From an uncultured Prevotella sp. (GTDB lineage: Bacteria > Bacteroidota > Bacteroidia > Bacteroidales > Bacteroidaceae), in assembly GCA_905211345.1 (NCBI GenBank), contig CAJMAO010000048.1, positions 1 through 11,894 on the forward strand: 11,894 nt of DNA, given 5' to 3'. Positions 1 to 7,997 of this stretch are shown here, piece by piece. A program made the translations under genes and the position numbers. The notes below the pieces were generated by a model. The model was not told the origin of the DNA. It was given only the letters and a program-made list of their open reading frames with translations, and searched no databases. Positions within the stretch are counted from its first letter, which is position 1, and every line of letters begins with the position of its first letter.

Positions 1-30
1 CCCCCCCACCCCTCCCGAAGGGAGGGAGCC
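1..30. repeat. GC-rich hairpin repeat, copy A
   Basis: A perfect palindrome at 10-26 has 7-bp arms CCCTCCC/GGGAGGG around a 3-base loop GAA. It is preceded by a C-run and followed by GAGCC. The unit is the near-perfect reverse complement of 139-168, so the two copies face each other across an AT-rich spacer. Such CCCTCCC-TTC-GGGAGGG units are, from memory, common dispersed intergenic repeats in Prevotella-like genomes. Function is unknown; it may terminate transcription from genes to the left of the window. Confidence 0.75.
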
Positions 31-138
31 TGATATGCCTTGAAATGGAATGTGGATAAATACAGTAATACGTAAAATATTAAATAAAATATATAAATAA
101 AAGAATACACAACCATTCTAACCACCCCTGGTAATCAA
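31..138. other. AT-rich intergenic spacer before lgt
   Basis: This spacer between the two GC-rich hairpins is very rich in A and T, especially 57-115. I found no credible ORF and no clear TAnnTTTG promoter box on the plus strand. A promoter for lgt may lie here but cannot be pinpointed. Confidence 0.5.
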
Positions 139-168
139 GCTCCCTCCCTTCGGGAGGGCTGGGGTGGG
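139..168. repeat. GC-rich hairpin repeat, copy B (inverted relative to copy A)
   Basis: A perfect palindrome at 142-158 has 7-bp arms CCCTCCC/GGGAGGG around the loop TTC, followed by GCTGGGGTGGG and a short T-run at 169-173. It matches copy A in reverse complement over roughly 30 bases. It lies just upstream of the lgt start at 194, so it would be in or close to the lgt leader. Together with copy A it could form a larger stem enclosing the spacer. Confidence 0.75.
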
Positions 169-193
169 TTTTTGGGTGGTTATTTTTCCGATT

Positions 194-1042
194 ATGAACA
201 CCCTACTCTACATCCACTGGAACCCCGACCTCGTGGCCTTCCACCTAGGCTCGTTCTCGCTGCGCTGGTACTCGTTGTGCTGGCTGCTGGGGCTGCTGGC
301 CGCCTACCTCATAGTGAGGCGGCTGTACAAGGAGCAGAAGATACGGCCCGAACTGTTTGACCCGCTGTTCATCTACTGCTTCATCGGCATACTCATAGGC
401 TCGCGCCTTGGCCACTGCCTGTTCTACGAGCCGGGCTACTTCCTCTCCAGCGGCAAACATATAATGGAGATGATACTGCCCATACGCTTCCTGGCCGACG
501 GCTCGTGGCGCTTCACGGGCTACGAGGGACTGGCCAGCCACGGCGGCACCATCGGACTGATCATCGCCCTCTGGCTATACGTGCGCCGCACCAAGGTAAA
601 CCTCTGGCGCGTGCTCGACAACGTGGCCATAGCCACGCCCGTTACGGCCTGCCTCATACGCCTGGGCAACCTCATGAATTCGGAAATAATAGGAAAAGTG
701 ACCGACGTGCCCTGGGCGTTCATCTTCGAGCGCGTCGACATGCTGCCGCGCCACCCCGGCCAGCTCTACGAGGCACTGGCCTACGCCGTGTTCTTCTTCA
801 TCGGCTGGTATTTTTACAGGAAACGGCCAGAGCGCGTGGGCACGGGCTTCTTCTTCGGCATGTGCATAACGCTCATCTTCACCGCCCGCTTCTTCATCGA
901 GTTCACTAAGGACATACAGGAAGCCTTCGAGGCCACGATGACGCTGAACATGGGCCAGCTGCTAAGCCTGCCCTTCATCGCGCTGGGACTGGTCTGCATG
1001 TTCAACCACAAACTGATGAAACGCCTCGGGGCGGAAAAGTGA
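194..1042 (+). CDS. lgt: Prolipoprotein diacylglyceryl transferase (Lgt)
   Basis: Lgt is the inner-membrane enzyme that transfers diacylglycerol from phosphatidylglycerol to the lipobox cysteine of prolipoproteins, the first step of lipoprotein maturation. The 282-aa product has several hydrophobic segments (about 18-44, 55-75, 117-131) and the family motifs: YEGLASHGG with His116, the RLGNLMNSE stretch with Arg156 and Asn159, RHPGQLYEAL, and FTARFFIEF near the end. I chose ATG 194, not ATG 164, because MNTLLYIHWNP matches the start expected for Bacteroidales Lgt, and the ten upstream residues would come from repeat-adjacent sequence. It is GC-rich compared with the mcrBC genes that follow 16 bases downstream, which could be co-transcribed with it. 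Length and motifs are complete, so it is probably functional. Confidence 0.96.
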   Translation: MNTLLYIHWNPDLVAFHLGSFSLRWYSLCWLLGLLAAYLIVRRLYKEQKIRPELFDPLFIYCFIGILIGSRLGHCLFYEPGYFLSSGKHIMEMILPIRFLADGSWRFTGYEGLASHGGTIGLIIALWLYVRRTKVNLWRVLDNVAIATPVTACLIRLGNLMNSEIIGKVTDVPWAFIFERVDMLPRHPGQLYEALAYAVFFFIGWYFYRKRPERVGTGFFFGMCITLIFTARFFIEFTKDIQEAFEATMTLNMGQLLSLPFIALGLVCMFNHKLMKRLGAEK

Positions 1043-1058
1043 CAACGATACAAATATC

Positions 1059-3191
1059 ATGAAAACAGAGAAATTTACATGGATTCCTTTTTATGAGGAA
1101 CTCGCCGACAAGCTGCTCGCATACGAGAACAACAGGCCGGCACTGCTTGATATTGTTTACAACATGCCGAAGACAGATTACTTAAAAGAAGAAGACGGTT
1201 CACGCCTTAACGACATCTGCCCATTCACCTTTATCGGCATAGCCAACAGAGGAATAACGCATGAGAACAGGAAAGCGATTTGCTCGATGATGAAAGACAC
1301 ATTAGGAATAAATGCCGACGTGCCTTGTGATTTTTACGGAATACCAGTGCTGGACAACAGGAGAAGTTGGTTTTTCGGATATAAAAGCAAAAGAAAAACA
1401 ACCGACATTGACAACCTGTGGGCTTTGTTCAGGACTGCGTTGGAATATGCTGATGACAGTTCGCATAAGGACAACTTTGCCGCACTGTATGACAAAGTAA
1501 GAATACAACACATCATTAAATGGAACATCACTCAAGGGCTTTACTGGGCAAGGCCATATTTTTATATGTCGCTTGACTCTAGCAGCCGTTCATGGCTAGC
1601 AGATAACAATTTAACTAAAATAACAACACCGCCCACAGGACCCGAGTATGTTGGAATATTGAAAGAAATAAAAGAAATGACGAAAACCAACCGGACAGGC
1701 CTTAAAACAATACCGGAAATAGTGGCAGCCGGATATGAGAGCGACATTCATGCAAATGGCGCAAAAAACGGCACAAGGCAAATTATAGAAACGATGCTGA
1801 ACCTACTCGACAGCAAGAAACAAATAATACTGCAAGGCGCGCCGGGCACAGGCAAGACATACACCACAGCTGAACTAACCGTGGCCTTGTGTGATGGAGC
1901 TGACAGTCTGCCCGCTACAAGGAAAGAAACCATGAAGCGGTACAAAGAACTTGTAGAAGACGGCAGTATCGCTTTCACTACGTTCCACCAGTCGATGGAC
2001 TATGAGGAGTTCGTCGAGGGTATCAAGCCTGTTAAGAACGATGACGGCAGCATCACATACGACGTAATGGACGGGCTGTTCAAGAAGATTTGCAAGGAAG
2101 CCGATTACATAGAAACCGACACGACAGGCAACGAAATCATACGCCAATATCCAACCATTTGGAAAGTGTCGCTGCAAGGCACTGGCGACAACCCTACAAG
2201 GACTGACTGTATGGCTAACGGCAGGATAAGGATAGGATGGGACGAATACGGACGAGACATTACCGAAGACACCGACTATTCGAAATACGGCGGCAAGAAC
2301 GTACTTGACGCCTTCATCAACAAAATGCAGAAAGGTGACTACGTGCTGAGCTGCTACAGCTCAACAACCATAGATGCCATAGGTATAATCGAGGGCGACT
2401 ACGAATGGCTTGACAATGTGTCTGAATACAAGAGGAGCCGAAAAGTAAAATGGCTGGTGAAAGGCATCAAAGAAAACATCTACGAACTGAACGGCAACAC
2501 GGCCTTGACACTGAGCACCGTATATAAGCTGAATAACATCACTTACGACAAGCTGAACCAACTATTAGACAAATATAAAATAAAGAAACTACAACAACCC
2601 GACAACGACGACAAACTACCGTTTGTATTGATAATCGACGAAATCAACCGCGGCAACGTGTCAAAAATATTCGGCGAGCTGATAACTTTGCTCGAAGCCG
2701 ACAAAAGACTTGGCGCTGAAAACGAAGTGACCGTAACTCTACCATACTCTGGCGACAGCTTCGGCGTGCCGTCAAACCTTTACATCATAGGCACGATGAA
2801 CACCGCCGACCGCAGCGTGGGCTACATCGACTACGCCATAAGGAGGCGCTTCGCCTTCTACACGATTAAAGCCAGCCGTAATGCCATAAAGGACTTTTAC
2901 AACGGCAAGGACAGCGACTTGTGCGAAGCCGCATTGGAATATTTCGACAAGGTGAGCCAGTTTTTCGACAATGTGTCGGGCGAGTACGACCGCGACGATG
3001 TAATGCCAGGCCACGCCTACTTCATGGCAGGAACGTTTGACGAACTGCTGCTTAAAATGGAATACGAGGTGAGGCCGCTGCTGACTGAATACATACGTGA
3101 CGGCGTACTTAACATAAGCAAGAACAGCGATGATTACAACATGGTCATGAGATTTCCTTACTGTGACACAGACGGCGATGACGATAATTGA
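1059..3191 (+). CDS. mcrB: McrB-type GTPase of a Type IV restriction system, with EVE/PUA-like insert
   Basis: This is the motor and recognition subunit of a McrBC-type system, which cuts DNA carrying modified bases. The 710-aa protein has three parts. Residues about 1-240 are a putative DNA- or modification-recognition region with family-typical strings such as PFTFIGIANRGIT. A AAA+ domain starts with Walker A GAPGTGKT (260-267), continues with Walker B LIIDEINRG (524-532), and has the McrB signature NTAD (581-584) followed by an Arg-rich AIRRRF. Between Walker A and Walker B, about 365-495 is an extra domain beginning IWKVSLQG and containing KGDYVLSCY, IGIIEGDYEW and RKVKWLV, which resembles EVE/PUA-like modified-base readers. 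It starts 16 bases after lgt and its end overlaps mcrC. Codon and base use are more AT-rich than lgt, suggesting acquisition. The EVE assignment is by pattern only. Confidence 0.92.
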   Translation: MKTEKFTWIPFYEELADKLLAYENNRPALLDIVYNMPKTDYLKEEDGSRLNDICPFTFIGIANRGITHENRKAICSMMKDTLGINADVPCDFYGIPVLDNRRSWFFGYKSKRKTTDIDNLWALFRTALEYADDSSHKDNFAALYDKVRIQHIIKWNITQGLYWARPYFYMSLDSSSRSWLADNNLTKITTPPTGPEYVGILKEIKEMTKTNRTGLKTIPEIVAAGYESDIHANGAKNGTRQIIETMLNLLDSKKQIILQGAPGTGKTYTTAELTVALCDGADSLPATRKETMKRYKELVEDGSIAFTTFHQSMDYEEFVEGIKPVKNDDGSITYDVMDGLFKKICKEADYIETDTTGNEIIRQYPTIWKVSLQGTGDNPTRTDCMANGRIRIGWDEYGRDITEDTDYSKYGGKNVLDAFINKMQKGDYVLSCYSSTTIDAIGIIEGDYEWLDNVSEYKRSRKVKWLVKGIKENIYELNGNTALTLSTVYKLNNITYDKLNQLLDKYKIKKLQQPDNDDKLPFVLIIDEINRGNVSKIFGELITLLEADKRLGAENEVTVTLPYSGDSFGVPSNLYIIGTMNTADRSVGYIDYAIRRRFAFYTIKASRNAIKDFYNGKDSDLCEAALEYFDKVSQFFDNVSGEYDRDDVMPGHAYFMAGTFDELLLKMEYEVRPLLTEYIRDGVLNISKNSDDYNMVMRFPYCDTDGDDDN

Positions 3192-4434
3192 CAAGCGCGA
3201 ACACGACATACTACCCTACTCCGAGATTGCACGCTACGTTAGACTCTCTGACATTCCCATAACAGGTAGTGGTGACCCTGGACAGCTTCTAGGCCTTACC
3301 GTTACCGACACCAATGTGCCTACGATGGCTTTGGGCTACTATGTCGGCGCGACATGGATGAAACCGGGCGAGGCGGTGTTGCGCGTATCGCCTAAATTCG
3401 ACGGCGTAGACTGGGTAAAGATGTTCACCGACTGTTTCTACGATGCCGACGACGAGATACAGGAACGTCTATCGGACATATATCATATTGACTTCGACCT
3501 GCCTAAGATAGAATACGACGGCACTCGATGCCTGTTAACGCCGTTCATCATTGCCCACTTCACACACCTTGTAGCAAACATTATAAGAAAAGGACTTAAG
3601 AAGGACTACCACATAAGGAAAGACAACCTGACATCGAAATTAAAAGGCAAATTGATATTCGCCGACCATATAAGGCAGAACGTATGCCGCAGACGACAGG
3701 AAAGGAACTTCTGCCGATACCAAGACTACTCCGAAAACTGCGTGGAAAACATGATAATAAAGCGCGCCCTGCGCTTTGCCAAAGGCTTCATCGACAACAA
3801 CCCTTCAACGTTCAGTCTGACGCAACATAACCTCGTGGTCAAAGAGTTGGACGCCTTCGACAGAATATCAGACATAACCTCGGCCGAATGCATAAAGACC
3901 GTCCACGTAAATCCTGTTTACCGTGACTACACGCGCACACTGAAAGTGGCTAAACTGATAATAAAACGATTCGGCAACGACATGCGGCATCCGACGGCAT
4001 TCGCCGACATACTTGTGCCGCCGTTCTGGATAAACATGCCGTTACTGTTTGAACTGTACGTACTCGGCAAGCTGCGCAAGAAGTACGGCTGTGGAATAAA
4101 GTATCACACTAGGTCGAAAGGCAACGAGATTGACTTTGGCAAACAGTCTGAACAACTGATTATCGACACGAAATATACCGACAAATGGACCGACTCCACA
4201 GTGCACGACAACGTAAGGCAACTAGCTGGATACGCTCGCAACAAAAGCATCCGCATGAAGCTCGGCATATACGATGACACCACGGTGATGAACTGCATGA
4301 TAGCCTATCCCGACAGACATGGAATAAGCAGCTTCACAAGACACAACATACTGGAGGAAAATTCAGTTGGAAACATTGCCGACTACATAAAGTTTTATAA
4401 AATAGGCATAAGTCTGCCACAAATAAACACATAG
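3178..4434 (+). CDS. mcrC: McrC-type nuclease subunit, PD-(D/E)xK
   Basis: McrC is the endonuclease partner recruited by the McrB ring. The 418-aa product shows the PD-(D/E)xK active site near its C-terminus: EIDF with Asp319, then LIIDTKY with Asp330 and Lys332. It also has the McrC-typical central stretch LKGKLIFADHIRQN followed by CRYQDYSENCVENMIIKRAL. I prefer ATG 3178 (MTIIDKREHD); a GTG at 3163 in frame would add five residues. Either way the gene overlaps the end of mcrB (14 or 29 bases), as expected for translational coupling. It ends in TAG, which shows that amber is an ordinary stop codon in this genome. A strong hairpin follows at 4484-4528. All nuclease residues are present, so the McrBC pair appears intact. 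Confidence 0.93.
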   Translation: MTIIDKREHDILPYSEIARYVRLSDIPITGSGDPGQLLGLTVTDTNVPTMALGYYVGATWMKPGEAVLRVSPKFDGVDWVKMFTDCFYDADDEIQERLSDIYHIDFDLPKIEYDGTRCLLTPFIIAHFTHLVANIIRKGLKKDYHIRKDNLTSKLKGKLIFADHIRQNVCRRRQERNFCRYQDYSENCVENMIIKRALRFAKGFIDNNPSTFSLTQHNLVVKELDAFDRISDITSAECIKTVHVNPVYRDYTRTLKVAKLIIKRFGNDMRHPTAFADILVPPFWINMPLLFELYVLGKLRKKYGCGIKYHTRSKGNEIDFGKQSEQLIIDTKYTDKWTDSTVHDNVRQLAGYARNKSIRMKLGIYDDTTVMNCMIAYPDRHGISSFTRHNILEENSVGNIADYIKFYKIGISLPQINT

Positions 4435-4483
4435 GCACAAGGCGACAAGTAAACTTAAATACCGCACAACGACTACGTATGAA

Positions 4484-4528
4484 AATGAAAATAGAGGAAA
4501 TTTACGGAAAATTTCCTCTATTTTCATT
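4484..4528. terminator. Perfect 20-bp hairpin between convergent genes
   Basis: The arms 4484-4503 and 4509-4528 are exact reverse complements (20 bp, one more A-T pair possible) around the 5-base loop ACGGA. The stem is AT-rich and is followed on the plus strand by a pyrimidine run TTTCCTTTTCC. It sits between mcrC (plus) and the GNAT gene (minus), so it probably ends transcription in both directions. Confidence 0.8.
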
Positions 4529-4568
4529 TCCTTTTCCATAAAAACGCTTACTTTTTCACCGTTTTATC

Positions 4569-5054
4569 TTACAATATCAGCTCCATGTCAACCACGTCGA
4601 GCCAGCGGCCGTGCTTGTAACCCACGCTCTTGAAAAGCGATGCCTGCTCGAAGCCGAGGCGGCGGTGGAAAGCTATGCTGGCCTCGTTTTCGCCCGTAAT
4701 GCAGGCTATAAGCGCCTTGCAGCCTAAGCTGCGGCAGTCGGTTATAAGCAGGCGCATAAGCTCCGTGCCAACGCCTTGCCGCTTAATGTCGTGACGGAGA
4801 TAGATAGTTGTCTCGAAGGTGTGGCTGTAAGCTGCGCGCTCCTTCCACGGATGGGCGTAGCAGTAGCCCACTACCCTGCCCTCGTCCACCGCCACGTAAT
4901 ACGGGAAGCGCGCCGATATGTCCTCCACGCGGCGGCGCATCTACCCTTCGGTGAGCGGCTCGGTCTCGAAGCTCTCCACGCCGTTGACGATGTACCAGTT
5001 GTACAGCTCCGTAATTTGCGGTATGTCCTGTTCTTCTATCTTGCGGTAAAACAT
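4569..5054 (-). pseudogene. GNAT acetyltransferase (phosphinothricin acetyltransferase-like) broken by an amber codon
   Basis: Read from ATG at 5054 the frame gives 37 residues, MFYRKIEEQDIPQITEL onward to FETEPLTEG, then TAG at 4943-4941, then ATG at 4940 and 123 more residues in the same frame. Without the stop, the product would be about 161 aa, the usual size of the PAT/YncA-like GNAT group, which acetylates amino groups of small molecules using acetyl-CoA. The downstream part has YAHPWKERAAYSHTFETTIY and the acetyl-CoA-binding motif RQGVGT, plus the SIAFHRRLGF motif. One base change (GAG to TAG) would explain the break. Because ATG follows TAG directly, reinitiation could still yield the 123-aa part, but it would lack the first strand and helix. 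It lies downstream of mutS on the same strand, and no promoter box of its own was seen. A sequencing error is possible. Confidence 0.85.
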
Positions 5055-5076
5055 ATATTTTTTTGAATGAATAATG

Positions 5077-5165
5077 AAAAATGAATAATGAAAAATGAAT
5101 AATAAATAATCGGGACAATGGCGTATGCCAGATTATTCATTATTCATTTTTCATTATTCATTTTC
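5077..5165. repeat. AT-rich imperfect inverted repeat between mutS and the GNAT gene
   Basis: The left arm (about 5077-5111) and right arm (about 5131-5165) are built from repeated AATGAATAATGAAAA-type words and pair over about 35 bases with one clear mismatch, around the loop GGGACAATGGCGTATGCCAG (about 5112-5130). The left side also has an internal direct repeat with a 15-base period. It begins immediately after the mutS stop codon on the minus strand and may end mutS transcription. The TTCATTATTCATTTTTC word type is, from memory, a recurrent intergenic repeat in Prevotella-like genomes. Confidence 0.75.
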
Positions 5166-5168
5166 CAT

Positions 5169-7805
5169 TTATTTCCCTGTCACTATCTTCTTGATGTCGT
5201 TGAGCTTGTTAAGGGCATCTACCGGGGTAAGGTTGTCGATGTCGAGGCCGATTATCTCGTCGCGCACTTGGCAGAGCACGGGGTCGTCAAGCTGGAAGAA
5301 GCTGAGCTGCATTCCGTCGCGGCTTTGGCTGATCTTCTCGGTTGCGGCCGGCTTGCCCGCCGCTCCCACTTGGGCGTTGTCGGCCTCGAGCTGTTTGAGT
5401 ATCGTCTCGGCGCGCCGCACTATGCTCTTGGGCATACCGGCTATCTGCGCCACGTGTATGCCGAACGAGTGCTCCGAGCCGCCGCGCTCGAGCTTGCGCA
5501 GGAATATCACCTTGCCGCCGGCCTCGCGTACGCTTACATTGTAGTTCTTGATGCGCGGAAAGTTCTTCTCCATTTCGTTCAGTTCGTGGTAGTGAGTGGC
5601 GAACAGCGTACGCGCGGCGGCCTTCGGGTGTTCGTGCAGGTATTCGACGATGGCCCACGCTATGCTAATGCCGTCGTATGTGGAAGTGCCCCGGCCAAGC
5701 TCGTCGAACAGCACGAGCGAACGCGGCGAGACGTTGTTGAGGATGTTGGCGGCCTCGGTCATCTCGACCATGAAAGTCGACTCGCCCAGCGAGATGTTGT
5801 CAGACGCGCCGACGCGGGTGAAAATCTTGTCCACCAAGCCTATCCTGGCGCTCTCCGCCGGCACGTAGCAGCCCGTCTGGGCCATGAGCGTTATCAGCGC
5901 CGTCTGGCGCAGCAGAGCCGACTTTCCGGCCATGTTCGGGCCGGTGATTATCATTATCTGCTGCCGCTTGTCGTCAAGGTACACGTCGTTGGGCACGTAG
6001 CTCTCGCCGACGGGCAGTTGTGTCTCTATCACCGGATGGCGGCCCTGCTTTATGTCGAGCACTGTGTTGTCTGCGTCGATTTCGGGCCTTACGTAGCCGT
6101 GTTCGTCGGCTACCTTGGCGAATGAGAGCAGGCAGTCAATCTTGGCCGTCAGCGAAGCGTCGGCCTGTATGGCGGGTATGTACTCCTGCATGGCCAGCAC
6201 AAGCTCGTTGAAAAGCCTCGTCTCGAGCGCAAGGATTTTGTCCTCGGCACCGAGAATCTTCTCCTCATACTCCTTCAGTTCCTGTGTTATATATCGCTCG
6301 GCCTGAGCCAGCGTCTGCTTGCGCACCCAGTCTTGCGGCACCTTGTCCTTAAACGTGTTTCTTACCTCGAGGTAATATCCGAACACGTTGTTGTAGCCTA
6401 TCTTCAACGAAGCTATGCCCGTGGCCTCGCTCTCGCGCTCCTGTATCTTCAGCAGGTATTCCTTGCCGCCCGTGGATATGGCGCGCAGCTCGTCGAGCAC
6501 GGCATCCACCCCGGGCTTTATCACTCCACCCTTGCTCACCAGCTGGGGCGAGTCCTCGCGCACCTCGCGCCCTATCCTGTCGCGCAGGCTGTCGCAGAGG
6601 CTTATGTTCTCGCCTATGCGGCGCAGCTCCTCGTTGTCCGACTTCATGCAAGCCGCCTTCACCGGACCCAGCGCCTCGAGGGCCGTGCGCAGCTGCACCA
6701 CCTCGCGGGGTGACACGCGGCCCGTGGCCACCTTCGATATTATGCGCTCAAGGTCGCCCACGCGGTGCAACTGCTCGTCTACCACGGTACTCATCCCGGC
6801 ATCGCCGAAGAAGCTCTCAACCACGTCCAAGCGGTTGTTTATGGCCTTGGCGTCGCGCAGGGGGAACACCAGCCAGCGTTTCATCAGGCGCGCGCCCATC
6901 GGCGTGACGGTCTTGTCGACCACGTCGAGCAGCGAGGCGCCGTCATCCTGCATCGGATGCAGCAGTTCGAGCGAGCGTATCGTGAAGCGGTCGAGGCGCA
7001 CGTAGCGTTCCTCGTCGATGCGGGCCAGCGAGGTTATGTGGCCAATGTGGGTGTGCTGCGTCATCTCGAGGTACTGCAATATTACTCCCGAGGCCACTAT
7101 GCCGCTGTGCAGGTGGTCTACGCCGAAACCCTTGAGCGACTTCACTCCGAAATGCCTCAGCAGCTTCTGCTCGGCCGTAGACTCGGCGAACACCCAGTCG
7201 TCAAGCTCGAAAGTGAAGTATTTGTTGCCGAACCTGCGCTCAAACTCCTCCCGCTTGCCGCGCTCGTAGAGTACTTCCTTCGGCGAGAAGTTCACCAACA
7301 GCTTCTCAACATAGTCGTAAGAGCCCTCTCCGGTAAGGAACTCTCCGGTGGAAATGTCCAAGAAGGCCACGCCGCAGGCCGCCTTGCCGAAGTTTACGGC
7401 GGCCAGGAAGTTGTTTTCCTTATAATTCAATACGTTGTCGGCCATGGCCACGCCCGGCGTCACCAGTTCGGTGATGCCGCGCTTTACGAGCTTCCTCGTC
7501 AGCTTTGGGTCTTCCAGCTGGTCGCATATCGCCACGCGGCGGCCGGCCCTCACCAGCTTAGGCAGGTAAGTGTCGAGCGCGTGGTAGGGGAAACCCGCCA
7601 TCTCCGTAGGCGTGCCTCCCTGTTGCGAACCGTTGTTGCGGCGCGTCAGCGTTATGCCGAGTATGCGGCTGGCGTCGACGGCGTCTTGCAGGTAAGTCTC
7701 GTAGAAGTCGCCGCAGCGGAACAGCAGCATCGCGTCGGGATGCTGCGCCTTGAACGAGAAAAACTGCTTCATCATCGGCGTAAGCTCTTTGTCTTTCTTG
7801 GCCAT
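5169..7805 (-). CDS. mutS: DNA mismatch repair protein MutS
   Basis: MutS recognises mismatches and small loops in DNA and recruits MutL. The 878-aa product is full length for the MutS1 family. Near the N-terminus is the mismatch-wedge motif GDFYE, with Phe34 and Glu36. The ATPase has Walker A GPNMAGKS (622-629), the GESTFMVEM signature (about 674-682), Walker B LVLFDE (697-702) and the ATHYHEL motif (about 736-742). The last residues LNKLNDIKKIV resemble the usual C-terminal helix. ATG 7805 starts MAKKDKELTPMMKQF, as expected for Bacteroidales MutS. The gene is GC-rich, in contrast with the AT-rich cassette just upstream. Its promoter box TAACTTTG (7877-7884) lies inside a direct repeat that is also found upstream of the restriction cassette. 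Confidence 0.98.
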   Translation of the reverse strand: MAKKDKELTPMMKQFFSFKAQHPDAMLLFRCGDFYETYLQDAVDASRILGITLTRRNNGSQQGGTPTEMAGFPYHALDTYLPKLVRAGRRVAICDQLEDPKLTRKLVKRGITELVTPGVAMADNVLNYKENNFLAAVNFGKAACGVAFLDISTGEFLTGEGSYDYVEKLLVNFSPKEVLYERGKREEFERRFGNKYFTFELDDWVFAESTAEQKLLRHFGVKSLKGFGVDHLHSGIVASGVILQYLEMTQHTHIGHITSLARIDEERYVRLDRFTIRSLELLHPMQDDGASLLDVVDKTVTPMGARLMKRWLVFPLRDAKAINNRLDVVESFFGDAGMSTVVDEQLHRVGDLERIISKVATGRVSPREVVQLRTALEALGPVKAACMKSDNEELRRIGENISLCDSLRDRIGREVREDSPQLVSKGGVIKPGVDAVLDELRAISTGGKEYLLKIQERESEATGIASLKIGYNNVFGYYLEVRNTFKDKVPQDWVRKQTLAQAERYITQELKEYEEKILGAEDKILALETRLFNELVLAMQEYIPAIQADASLTAKIDCLLSFAKVADEHGYVRPEIDADNTVLDIKQGRHPVIETQLPVGESYVPNDVYLDDKRQQIMIITGPNMAGKSALLRQTALITLMAQTGCYVPAESARIGLVDKIFTRVGASDNISLGESTFMVEMTEAANILNNVSPRSLVLFDELGRGTSTYDGISIAWAIVEYLHEHPKAAARTLFATHYHELNEMEKNFPRIKNYNVSVREAGGKVIFLRKLERGGSEHSFGIHVAQIAGMPKSIVRRAETILKQLEADNAQVGAAGKPAATEKISQSRDGMQLSFFQLDDPVLCQVRDEIIGLDIDNLTPVDALNKLNDIKKIVTGK

Positions 7806-7876
7806 ATTTTCGGTTGTGAGGTTATGCGGTCATGCGGTTGTACGGGTCATGGTGTACGTCCGCATTTTCCAATCTG

Positions 7877-7884
7877 CAAAGTTA
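7877..7884 (-). promoter_or_regulatory. Putative -7 promoter box of mutS (TAACTTTG)
   Basis: On the minus strand the sequence reads TAACTTTG, matching the Bacteroidetes -7 consensus TAnnTTTG. It lies about 70 bases upstream of the mutS start and just after the hairpin of the direct repeat. No well-spaced -33 TTTG box was found. The assignment follows from consensus and position only. Confidence 0.55.
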
Positions 7885-7887
7885 CAA

Positions 7888-7923
7888 AAAATCGGGCGGA
7901 TAGTAAAACTTCCGCCCGATTTT
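7888..7923 (-). terminator. Terminator hairpin after the methyltransferase fragment (copy 1)
   Basis: The 13-bp arms 7888-7900 and 7911-7923 (AAAATCGGGCGGA and its reverse complement) enclose a 10-base loop. On the minus strand the stem is followed by a run of T (7891-7886 and onward), which fits a rho-independent terminator for the restriction cassette just before the mutS promoter box. It could also work on the plus strand. Confidence 0.75.
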
Positions 7924-7997
7924 AATGCTTGATATTTTCTATAAAATATATATGTGGCATTTCATATTTTCCTGTTAAAATTCCAAGCCCACGCCTC

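Larger units (their letters stand above)
7876..7923. repeat. 48-bp direct repeat, copy 1 (cassette/mutS junction)
   Basis: The segment from GCAAAGTTAC to CCGCCCGATTTT is identical, in the same orientation, to 10339-10386. Weaker similarity extends about 11 more bases on the right (8 of 11 matching by eye). It holds a hairpin plus the mutS -7 box. The two copies bracket the AT-rich restriction cassette exactly, which suggests that this element was duplicated when the cassette came in. Confidence 0.92.

Noticed and set aside
164..193. Upstream ATG 164 as the lgt start
   Set aside because: It would add ten residues from repeat-adjacent sequence, whereas ATG 194 gives the N-terminus expected for this family.
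4941..4943. Amber codon recoding (read-through as an amino acid)
   Set aside because: mcrC ends at TAG (4432-4434) at its expected length, so TAG acts as a normal stop here; mutation or sequencing error is simpler.
4776..5118. Open frames on both strands overlapping the 5' half of the GNAT gene
   Set aside because: The GNAT frame has recognisable family motifs on both sides of the amber codon. The other frames give Arg/His-rich sequence without similarity to anything I know.
5118..6125. Long plus-strand open frame opposite the 3' part of mutS
   Set aside because: It is antisense to conserved MutS ATPase motifs, has low-complexity His/Arg/Val-rich sequence, and is explained by the GC-rich codon pattern of mutS.
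6765..7925. 386-codon plus-strand open frame opposite the 5' part of mutS
   Set aside because: It is a shadow of MutS in GC-rich DNA with no recognisable protein features, and it runs through the promoter/hairpin repeat.
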